Origin: Desulfuromusa sp.
GTDB taxonomy: Bacteria > Desulfobacterota > Desulfuromonadia > Desulfuromonadales > Geopsychrobacteraceae
Direction of reading: 5' to 3'
Length of the DNA stretch: 5,020 bases
Assembly (NCBI GenBank): GCA_029933365.1
Contig: JAOZOH010000177.1
Location: forward strand, 1-5,020
In this document: piece after piece, positions 1-5,020 of the stretch
How the letters are laid out: each line of letters starts with the position of its first letter
Position numbering within the stretch: the first letter of the stretch is position 1
Program-made: the position numbers and the translations under genes
The notes under the pieces: model-generated
What the model saw: only the letters and a program-made list of their open reading frames with translations
Database searches by the model: none
Told to the model about the DNA's origin: nothing

Positions 1-2
1 AC

Positions 3-356
3 CTCGATTCATTTACCTATATCTACGTTCTCTACCATATCGACCGGCTGAATACTGGCTGTAAAATGGAGGTCACTCCCCCGTGGACAAAGGGACAGCA
101 GGTCGGACTGTTTGCCAGTCGCTCGCCATTGCGACCCAATCCGATTGGTTTGAGTGTTGTCAGAGTCAAAAATATTAGTGGTAACCGGGTCTACACCTCT
201 GGCATCGATGTTTTTGATAATACCCCGCTGCTTGATATCAAACCCTATATCAATGATCTCGATAGTAAGTGCGATGCCAATAACGGTTGGGTTCAGATGA
301 TCGATGAAGATGAGCATCTGGCCCTGCATATTCAGGGAATACCGCACGACTATTGA
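3..356 (+). CDS. trmO: TrmO/TsaA-family tRNA m6t6A37 methyltransferase, C-terminal part (5' end outside window)
   Basis: The frame is open from the left edge to a TGA at 354-356 and gives 117 residues, so only the N-terminus is missing. Seen: the family motif SRSPLRPNPIGLS at residues 39-51 of the fragment, which in this beta-barrel fold contributes to the S-adenosylmethionine site, and a second conserved block, DNTPLLDIKPY, at 72-82. The start of the fragment (DSFTYIYVLYHIDR) matches the family's GF-hI-LLY-hHR region. Known of the family: TrmO methylates N6 of threonylcarbamoyladenosine at position 37 of certain tRNAs, in the cytoplasm. The protein ends soon after the core domain, so it looks like the short, single-domain TsaA type and lacks the C-terminal extension of the E. 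coli enzyme. An internal ATG at 66 is not the start, because the residues before it are conserved. It has no evident functional link with the transporter downstream. The exact tRNA target is inferred. Confidence 0.88.
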   Translation, partial: LDSFTYIYVLYHIDRLNTGCKMEVTPPWTKGQQVGLFASRSPLRPNPIGLSVVRVKNISGNRVYTSGIDVFDNTPLLDIKPYINDLDSKCDANNGWVQMIDEDEHLALHIQGIPHDY

Positions 357-470
357 TCTTACCGAGAGCAAAAAAGTCTAACCTTTAGCTGATTTGGTAA
401 TTAAGCAGTGCGGCAGAAGAATTGTGTGTTGCTGCTGTCTTCAAAGTTATTGAATGTGCTCAACCTTTTC

Positions 471-501
471 TTGACAAACCCTGTAGTTAAAGGGAGGATA
501 T
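471..501 (+). promoter_or_regulatory. Candidate sigma70-type promoter for the aap operon
   Basis: A perfect TTGACA hexamer lies at 471-476. The best -10 candidates are GGATAT at 496-501 (19-bp spacer) or TATGTA at 499-504, and neither is ideal in sequence or spacing. The location, 50-80 bases upstream of the aapJ start and downstream of trmO, is right for an operon promoter. The -35 hexamer is bracketed by a small inverted repeat (CCTTT at 464-468, AAAGG at 489-493) that could be a weak operator or chance. This is inference from consensus matching only. Confidence 0.35.
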
Positions 502-534
502 GTAATCGATTGTTCTACTATTTTATTCATTTAA

Positions 535-543
535 AAGGGAGAG
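535..543 (+). promoter_or_regulatory. Ribosome binding site of aapJ
   Basis: The purine-rich AAGGGAGAG ends 5 bases before the ATG at 549, with its AGGGAG core 7 bases upstream. This is a good Shine-Dalgarno match and spacing. It decides the aapJ start at 549 over the upstream in-frame GTG at 408. An ATG at 544 opens a two-codon ORF (ATG GTA TGA) whose stop overlaps the aapJ start codon. Confidence 0.75.
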
Positions 544-548
544 ATGGT

Positions 549-1559
549 ATGAAAAAACTGCTGATTGTTGTTGTTCTGCTCACTATGACGGCATCTCTGG
601 CAATGGCCGGGATTCTTCAAGATGTACAGAAAAAAGGGATTTTGACCTGTGGTGTCAGCGAGGGCGTTCCCGGATTCTCAATCCCTGATTCTAATGGCCA
701 ATGGGTTGGTTTTGACGTTGACATTGAAAGAGCTGTGGCTGCCGCTGTTTTAGGTGACCCGCAGAAAATAAAATTTGTTCCTCTTGCTTCCAAACAGAAA
801 ATCATTGCCGCTTCTTCCGGTCAGGTTGACCTGGTTTCGAGAACGACAACCTGGACAATGAAGCGGGATGGAAAACAGGGTGTTGATTTTACCAAGATCG
901 TTTTTTATGACGGTCAGGGTTTTATGGTTCCCAAAGCTTTGGGGGTTCATTCGGCGAAGCAGATTGAGGGTGCAACTGTTTGTGTTACTGCCGGAACAAC
1001 TTCAGAACTTAACCTTGCTGATTTTGCCAGGGCGAATAAGCTAAAAATTGAAGCGTTAGTTTTTGATGGTAAAAAAGAGGCGCTTGGTGCCTATGCTGCA
1101 GGTCGCTGTGATGCGTTTACGACCGATGTTAGTCAGCTTGCTTCTCTGCGGACGACACTGGCTAACCCAAAGGATCACGTCATTCTTCCCGAGGTTATTT
1201 CTAAAGAGCCATTGGCTCCTTTTGTTCGTCATGGCGATAATCAGTGGAAAGACCTTGTCACATGGGTTGTCAATGGTCTTATTGCTGCCGAAGAAAATGG
1301 TATTACTCAGGCCAACGTCAAAGAAATAAAGGAAAAATCGGATAACCCTGTTGTCCAGCGGATGTTGGGTCAATCGGGAGATACCGGTAGTTACATCGGG
1401 CTCGATAAGGATTGGCTGGTGCGTGCGATTTCTGCTGTCGGTAACTATGGTGAAATTTACGAGCGCCATTTCGGTCCAAAAACCAAGCTGAACATTCCTC
1501 GAGGGATTAACCGACTGTGGACTGACGGTGGTCTTCAGTATGCGTTGCCAATTAGATAG
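549..1559 (+). CDS. aapJ: AapJ, periplasmic polar L-amino acid-binding protein of an ABC importer
   Basis: A 336-residue periplasmic solute-binding protein that captures L-amino acids and hands them to the AapQ/AapM permease. Residues 1-20 form a clear Sec signal peptide: KK, a hydrophobic run LLIVVVLL, then ASLAMA with likely cleavage before G21. The mature protein has the family-3 binding-protein (SBP_bac_3) signatures: GFDVDI at 54-59, RTTTWTMKRD at 98-107 (R98 is the expected carboxylate-binding arginine), YDGQGFMV at 120-127, GTTSELNLADFAR at 149-161, and GRCDAFTTD at 185-193 (D193 is the expected amino-group ligand). These motifs and the length fit Rhizobium AapJ and Rhodobacter BztA (about 340 residues). 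The start at 549 is chosen for the signal peptide and the strong ribosome binding site. The frame is open back to a GTG at 408, but that 47-residue extension would bury the signal peptide. It is the first gene of the operon. Substrates (Glu, Gln, Asp and similar) are inferred from the characterised homologues. Confidence 0.95.
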   Translation: MKKLLIVVVLLTMTASLAMAGILQDVQKKGILTCGVSEGVPGFSIPDSNGQWVGFDVDIERAVAAAVLGDPQKIKFVPLASKQKIIAASSGQVDLVSRTTTWTMKRDGKQGVDFTKIVFYDGQGFMVPKALGVHSAKQIEGATVCVTAGTTSELNLADFARANKLKIEALVFDGKKEALGAYAAGRCDAFTTDVSQLASLRTTLANPKDHVILPEVISKEPLAPFVRHGDNQWKDLVTWVVNGLIAAEENGITQANVKEIKEKSDNPVVQRMLGQSGDTGSYIGLDKDWLVRAISAVGNYGEIYERHFGPKTKLNIPRGINRLWTDGGLQYALPIR

Positions 1560-1573
1560 CTAATCTATTCAAG

Positions 1574-1612
1574 TGGATCGTACCGGAGAGGTATTTTTTC
1601 CGGTACGATCCA
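1574..1612 (+). promoter_or_regulatory. Intercistronic stem-loop between aapJ and aapQ
   Basis: TGGATCGTACCGGA at 1574-1587 is the exact reverse complement of 1599-1612, giving a 14-bp perfect stem with an 11-base loop (1588-1598). It starts 14 bases after the aapJ stop codon. No T-run follows the stem directly. The next six T's are at 1631-1636, about 19 bases further on, so it is not a canonical intrinsic terminator. Stem-loops after the binding-protein gene are known in other ABC importer operons, where they protect the upstream message and limit downstream expression. That role here is inference. Confidence 0.85.
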
Positions 1613-1638
1613 GATGTTCTTCCCCACTTCTTTTTTGC

Positions 1639-2811
1639 ATGGCATTTCTTGTGAAAAAACCAACACCGTCTTTTGCAAAGTCATCTGTAACGCCGCTGGT
1701 TCTTCAGGTTGTTGTTGTTGCGCTGATTTTTTATGCCGCGCACGGGCTTCTGGCCAATACTCAGGCCAACCTTGAAGCGCGGAACATTGCTTCCGGGTTC
1801 GGTTTTCTGTCGCTGGAATCAGGGATGCCGATTGGCAACTCGCTGTTGCCCTATTCACCGGCAGATTCTTATGGCTATGCTTTTCTGATTGGTATTGTCA
1901 ATACTCTGTATGTTGCATTTCTCGGTGTGATTTTGGCGACAATCCTTGGAATTGTCATTGGTGTTACACGAGTTTCGAGTAACTGGCTGATCTCAAAACT
2001 TGCTGAAATTTATGTCGAAGTTCTGCGTAATATTCCGTTGTTGCTGTTGTTGTTTTTTGCTTACTCGATGGCCCTTGTGGCCTTGCCAATCCCCAGAAAA
2101 AGTTTCAATCCGTTACCGGGGTTCTTTTTGAATAACCGGGGTGTTTATTTTCCTCGACCCATATTTGAGCCGGGTTTCTGGTTTGTTATTGCTGCATTTT
2201 TTGTCTCGATTATTTTTGCTGTTGTAATCTACCGTTATGCTGATCGTTTACACCGTAAAACCGGGCGGATTCTTCCATCGTTGCGGCTGGGAGGGGCTAT
2301 CATTGTCATCTTGCCGGCCCTTATGTGGTGGCTGATTGACTCCCCGGTTATTTGGAATTATGCCGTTTTGAAAGGCTTTAATTTTAAGGGTGGATTGGTG
2401 ATCCGACCAGAATTTACCGCCCTGATGACAGGACTGGTTCTCTACACCGCCGCGTTTATCGGGGAGAACGTTCGTAGCGGGATTCAGTCGGTCAGTAGCG
2501 GACAGATCAATGCCTCAAAAGCGCTGGGAATCCCTGCGAGTGTGACGATGCGCAAGGTTATTCTGCCACAGGCACTACGGGTGATCATCCCCGCAACAAC
2601 CAATGACTATACCAGTCTGGTCAAAAACAGCTCCCTTGCAGTGGCCATCGGCTATCCCGATATGGTGTCGATCGGTGGGACAATTATCGGTCAGAATGAT
2701 CAGGCAATTGAGATAATTGCTATGTGGATGGCCGTTTATATGTCTATCAATCTCATTATTTCACTGGTGATGAACTGGTTTAATGCCAAAGTTCAGCTGA
2801 TTGGACGTTAG
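1639..2811 (+). CDS. aapQ: AapQ, inner-membrane permease of the polar L-amino acid ABC importer
   Basis: One of two permease subunits that form the amino acid channel in the inner membrane; 390 residues, close to the roughly 400 of known AapQ/BztB proteins. Seen: a short cytoplasmic N-terminus, a first membrane helix at about 19-39, the conserved AapQ-type segment ARNIASGFGFL at 47-57, then the HisM-like permease core starting with GIVNTLYVAFLGV at about 85-97 and YVEVLRNIPLLLLLFF from 125. The EAA loop that docks on the ATPase is visible from residue 288 (GQINASKALG, then VILPQA). About 100 residues with extra hydrophobic segments separate the third core helix from the EAA region, as is typical of this subfamily. 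The start is uncertain. ATG 1639 gives a homologue-like N-terminus but has only a pyrimidine-rich leader and no Shine-Dalgarno. GTG 1651 is an alternative. GTG 1573 is disfavoured because it would translate the stem-loop. aapM begins 2 bp after its stop. Confidence 0.93.
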   Translation: MAFLVKKPTPSFAKSSVTPLVLQVVVVALIFYAAHGLLANTQANLEARNIASGFGFLSLESGMPIGNSLLPYSPADSYGYAFLIGIVNTLYVAFLGVILATILGIVIGVTRVSSNWLISKLAEIYVEVLRNIPLLLLLFFAYSMALVALPIPRKSFNPLPGFFLNNRGVYFPRPIFEPGFWFVIAAFFVSIIFAVVIYRYADRLHRKTGRILPSLRLGGAIIVILPALMWWLIDSPVIWNYAVLKGFNFKGGLVIRPEFTALMTGLVLYTAAFIGENVRSGIQSVSSGQINASKALGIPASVTMRKVILPQALRVIIPATTNDYTSLVKNSSLAVAIGYPDMVSIGGTIIGQNDQAIEIIAMWMAVYMSINLIISLVMNWFNAKVQLIGR

Positions 2812-2813
2812 CG

Positions 2814-3926
2814 ATGGCTGTCTTTGAAAATAATAACGAAATCCTTATCTTCAAGCCACTACCCGATTTGCCCCCACCGTTGGAATCAATCGGTATTATC
2901 GGCTGGTTGAGAGAGAACCTGTTCAATAGTAAACTTAATTCGTTATTGACGATTATTGCTGCATTGTTCTTGTGGAAGACAATTCCACCACTCCTAGCGT
3001 GGACGATTTTTGATGCCAGTTGGGCATTACCGTCTTCAGCAGCTGTTTGTAGCCCTGACAAGCATGGAGCGTGTTGGACATTTATTTTTGAAAAGTTTCG
3101 CGTTTTAATGTTCGGGCTCTATCCCGAGCAATATTTGTGGCGACCGGTTCTTGCTTTTGTTGTTTTTGTCACTGTCTGTACTCTGACGGTATTCAGAGTT
3201 CTTAAGACAAGAAAATTAATTATTTTGTGGTTTGTCTTGCCGCTTCCATTGTTCTTTCTGATTAACGGTGGTCTGGGTCTTGATGTTGTTGAGCAATCTT
3301 TGTGGGGTGGCTTGATGTTGAGTATCGGGCTAGCGGTTGTCGGTATTCTTATGTCGATTCCGTTAGGGATTGTTCTGGCTCTTGGCCGTCGTTCGCGGCT
3401 GATTGTGGTGAAAACTCTTTGCGTCAGTGCCATTGAGTCGATTCGTGGAGTTCCCCTGATCACCATCCTGTTTATGGCTTCGGTGATGTTGCCGATTTTT
3501 TTACCCGAGGGGGTCACTTTCAACAACTTGCTGCGGGTCCAAATTGGGATCATTCTGTTTTCCTCGGCTTACATTGCGGAGGTCGTGCGAGGTGGTTTGC
3601 AGGCGATCCCTCCCGGACAGATAGAAGCTGCCAGTTCGCTGGGGCTCAAAAATTGGAAAGTGACCTATCTGGTGGTATTACCGCAGGCTTTGCATCATGT
3701 CATTCCTTCACTTATTGGTCGCTGTGTCGCACTGTTCAAGGATACGTCGCTGGTCATTATTGTTGGTCTGCTCGATTTTCTGGGGATGATTAAAGCCTCT
3801 GCTCAAGATCCCGAGTGGCTTGGTCATGACACTGAAGCTTATGTTTTCTGTGCACTGATTTACTGGATTATCTGTTTTTCCATGAGCCAGTACGGTAAAT
3901 CAATTGAACGTCGCAACCAATGGTGA
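2814..3926 (+). CDS. aapM: AapM, second inner-membrane permease of the polar L-amino acid ABC importer
   Basis: A 370-residue integral membrane protein that pairs with AapQ to form the translocation path; known AapM/BztC proteins are about 380 residues or more. Seen: a cytoplasmic N-terminus with a proline-rich stretch (about 15-22), a first helix at about 42-64, and the subfamily-specific loop with C79 and C87 ([11 protein letters not shown]). Next come [10 protein letters not shown], two further helices (about 111-152) and the permease core from [16 protein letters not shown] (163-178). [14 protein letters not shown] and [23 protein letters not shown] segments follow; the EAA loop begins at 268 and ends with VVLPQA. 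C79 and C87 could form a periplasmic disulfide, which is inference. The ATG lies 2 bp after the aapQ stop with only a weak GGA upstream, implying translational coupling. aapP follows after 4 bp. The division of labour between AapQ and AapM cannot be read from the sequence. Confidence 0.94.
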   Translation: MAVFENNNEILIFKPLPDLPPPLESIGIIGWLRENLFNSKLNSLLTIIAALFLWKTIPPLLAWTIFDASWALPSSAAVCSPDKHGACWTFIFEKFRVLMFGLYPEQYLWRPVLAFVVFVTVCTLTVFRVLKTRKLIILWFVLPLPLFFLINGGLGLDVVEQSLWGGLMLSIGLAVVGILMSIPLGIVLALGRRSRLIVVKTLCVSAIESIRGVPLITILFMASVMLPIFLPEGVTFNNLLRVQIGIILFSSAYIAEVVRGGLQAIPPGQIEAASSLGLKNWKVTYLVVLPQALHHVIPSLIGRCVALFKDTSLVIIVGLLDFLGMIKASAQDPEWLGHDTEAYVFCALIYWIICFSMSQYGKSIERRNQW

Positions 3927-3930
3927 ATCT

Positions 3931-4674
3931 ATGAGTGATGCCCCGATTATAGAAATAACCGGATTGAATAAATGGTTCGGTAACTTTCATGTTCTGAAAA
4001 ACATCAATCTGTCGGTTCATAAGGGGGAAATTATTGTTGTCTGTGGCCCTTCGGGGTCAGGAAAATCGACCCTGATCCGTTGTATCAATCGGATAGAGGA
4101 GCACCAGAAGGGGACGATTGTTGTTGCCGGAACCGAGCTGACCGGAAAAATGAAGAATATTGCCAATATTCGTAAAGAGGTCGGAATGGTGTTCCAGGAT
4201 TTTGATCTTTTCCCCCATCTGACAATTCTGGAAAATCTCAAACTTGCGCCATCGTGGGTTCTGAAACTTCCAGAAAAGGAGATCGAAGAGATTGCAATGA
4301 CACTCCTGCAACGGGTGAAAATCGCCGATCAAGCTCATAAAATGCCGGGTCAGCTATCGGGTGGTCAGCAACAACGTGCCGCGATTGCCCGGGCACTGTG
4401 TATGAACCCTGAGGTGATGTTATTTGATGAGCCAACCTCGGCACTCGATCCCGAGATGATTAAAGAGGTTCTTGATGTCATCAAAGAGCTTGCCCATGAT
4501 GGTATGACGATGATTTGTGTCACTCATGAGATGGGCTTTGCCAGGGAGGTAGCCAACCGGATCATTTTTATGGATGCTGGTGAGATTGTTGAAGAGAATC
4601 ACCCTGCCGAGTTTTTTGCCCATCCAAAATATGACAGAACGCAGAAATTCTTAAGCCAGGTAATGTCTCACTAA
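3931..4674 (+). CDS. aapP: AapP, ATP-binding subunit of the polar L-amino acid ABC importer
   Basis: The cytoplasmic ATPase that works as a dimer under AapQ/AapM to drive uptake; 247 residues, normal for the family (about 240-260). All catalytic motifs are intact: Walker [10 protein letters not shown] at 39-47, Q-loop glutamine Q89 in [13 protein letters not shown] signature LSGGQQQR at 142-149, Walker B VMLFDE at 162-167 with catalytic E167, D-loop SALD at 170-173, and switch histidine H199 in [14 protein letters not shown]. The stretch from the signature onward is typical of the polar amino acid ATPases (GlnQ/HisP/AapP group). The ATG at 3931 is preferred over the in-frame TTG at 3904. It lies 4 bp after the aapM stop, with GGTGA at 3922-3926 as a weak ribosome binding site overlapping that stop, and gives the usual short N-terminus before [12 protein letters not shown]. 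The C-terminus (KFLSQVMSH) is complete for the family, so the protein is not truncated. Confidence 0.97.
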   Translation: MSDAPIIEITGLNKWFGNFHVLKNINLSVHKGEIIVVCGPSGSGKSTLIRCINRIEEHQKGTIVVAGTELTGKMKNIANIRKEVGMVFQDFDLFPHLTILENLKLAPSWVLKLPEKEIEEIAMTLLQRVKIADQAHKMPGQLSGGQQQRAAIARALCMNPEVMLFDEPTSALDPEMIKEVLDVIKELAHDGMTMICVTHEMGFAREVANRIIFMDAGEIVEENHPAEFFAHPKYDRTQKFLSQVMSH

Positions 4675-4931
4675 TTGTCCCGATTTCTTTTGTTAACACA
4701 CTCTTTGGGTGAATATTTTACAAGCTTGTTTGAGGAAATATCATATCAGCCGATGGATCAGTTGCGACAGTTTGTTAAGGAGAGACCGTTTCCCTTGATG
4801 AGATCCACCATCCATCCGTAAAAAATGAACGACGTCTATATCTGGCCTTGCAAGGGTATCGTCTATTACACCTTTCTGAAACGTACCGCCTTCCCGCTAA
4901 TGATAACCAAAAAAGCATTCAATTTGACCTC
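4675..4931 (+). pseudogene. Possible decayed coding remnant, frame-shifted, unrecognised
   Basis: Two adjoining open stretches in different frames read like one broken protein. The frame starting right after the aapP stop is open from 4675 to a TAA at 4819-4821; it includes LGEYFTSLFEEISYQPMDQL and then RQFVKE. The -1 frame is open from 4779 to a TAG at 4932-4934 and reads ETVSLDEIHHPSVKNERR, then LYLALQGYRLLHLSETYRLP. Both have a protein-like mix of charged and hydrophobic residues, and they join smoothly near 4780. Neither has a ribosome binding site with a well-placed start: the ATG at 4753 has GAGG about 16 bases upstream. I see no slippery heptamer in register for programmed frameshifting. 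I do not recognise the family. It may equally be chance, since each open stretch is only about 50 codons. Confidence 0.3.
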
Positions 4932-4957
4932 TAGAATTGTATACAGTATCCACTGTA
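4924..4957 (+). promoter_or_regulatory. Palindromic operator-like site with weak promoter-like element
   Basis: TGTATACA at 4938-4945 is a perfect palindrome inside AATTGTATACAGT, resembling the TTGTATACAA-type operators bound by some GntR/FCD-family regulators. It overlaps a second inverted repeat, TACAGT at 4942-4947 and ACTGTA at 4952-4957 (6 bp with a 4-bp spacer). A TTGACC at 4924-4929 could serve as a -35 element with TATCCA at 4947-4952 (17-bp spacer), but the -10 match is poor. If real, it would serve a rightward gene beyond the window edge. Inference from pattern only. Confidence 0.3.
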
Positions 4958-5020
4958 AACATGAGCAAAATGCTAAGGTTTTAAATATTATTTAGAAATA
5001 ACAATGTAAAATCAACTAGT
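4935..5020. other. AT-rich tail with no gene seen
   Basis: Downstream of the possible remnant the sequence becomes markedly AT-rich. A frame from ATG 4825 stays open to a TAG at 4993-4995 (56 residues), but it has no ribosome binding site and its main part overlaps the more protein-like frame, so I do not call it. The short ATG at 4961 closes after seven codons. I see no strong rho-independent terminator between aapP and the right edge. The region probably leads into a gene outside the window. Confidence 0.4.

Noticed and set aside
9..371. Minus-strand ORF of 120 codons opposite trmO, and other minus-strand ORFs opposite the aap genes
   Set aside because: They mirror strongly conserved + strand genes, have no recognisable motifs and are antisense shadows.
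412..426. Sigma54-like promoter (GGCA ... TTG) upstream of aapJ
   Set aside because: The GG and G-T positions have the right 12-base spacing, but the -12 GC is GT and the flanking consensus bases are missing. It is too weak to call.
408..548. N-terminal extension of aapJ from the GTG at 408
   Set aside because: It places 47 residues before a textbook signal peptide and lacks a ribosome binding site, and a good site directly precedes the ATG at 549.
1573..1638. aapQ beginning at GTG 1573
   Set aside because: The extra 22 residues would be encoded by the stem-loop and a pyrimidine tract, have no ribosome binding site before them and do not look like the family's N-terminus.
4699..4718. Rho-independent terminator after aapP (CACTC-TTT-GGGTG followed by AATATTTT)
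   Set aside because: The stem is only 5 bp with one G-T pair, and the following tract is not a continuous T-run.
4752..4816. Inverted repeat GATGGAT (4752-4758) and ATCCATC (4810-4816)
   Set aside because: A 7-bp stem with a loop of about 50 bases and no T-run is compatible with chance.
4780..4818. Programmed -1 frameshift joining the two open frames after aapP
   Set aside because: No slippery heptamer lies in register in the overlap, and the upstream frame has no credible start, so a decayed or erroneous sequence is simpler.

Overview
This window carries one complete four-gene operon for an ABC importer of polar L-amino acids, all on the + strand. The genes are aapJ (periplasmic binding protein), aapQ and aapM (the two membrane permeases) and aapP (ATPase). 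They lie between the 3' end of a tRNA-modification gene (trmO/tsaA type) and a gene-poor, AT-rich tail. The family assignments are secure from protein motifs. The exact substrate range is inferred from characterised Aap/Bzt systems.

Layout: positions 3-356 encode the C-terminal part of a TrmO/TsaA-family protein cut by the left edge. Positions 357-548 are an intergenic region with a candidate promoter and a good ribosome binding site for aapJ. aapJ (549-1559) is followed by a perfect 14-bp stem-loop (1574-1612) ahead of aapQ (start probably 1639, end 2811). aapM (2814-3926) follows after 2 bp and aapP (3931-4674) after another 4 bp, so these three are almost certainly co-transcribed and translationally coupled. 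Positions 4675-5020 hold no convincing intact gene. They do hold two adjoining open stretches in different frames that read like one decayed coding sequence (4675-4931), and a palindromic operator-like site with a weak promoter-like element (4924-4957).

How the genes work together: AapJ captures amino acids in the periplasm and delivers them to the AapQ-AapM channel, and AapP dimers power import. The stem-loop just after aapJ is the expected place to set binding protein in excess over the membrane components, by protecting the aapJ message or limiting read-through.

Organism: a signal peptide, a periplasmic binding protein and the Aap gene order point to a Gram-negative proteobacterium in the broad sense. 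The moderate GC content and the short TsaA-type TrmO would fit a Desulfuromonas-like or other former deltaproteobacterial lineage, but this is a low-confidence guess. I found no mobile element, CRISPR array, RNA gene or defence system, and no clear sign of a previously undescribed system. The points that merit a second look are the aapJ-aapQ stem-loop combined with the missing ribosome binding site of aapQ, and the remnant and operator-like site in the tail.
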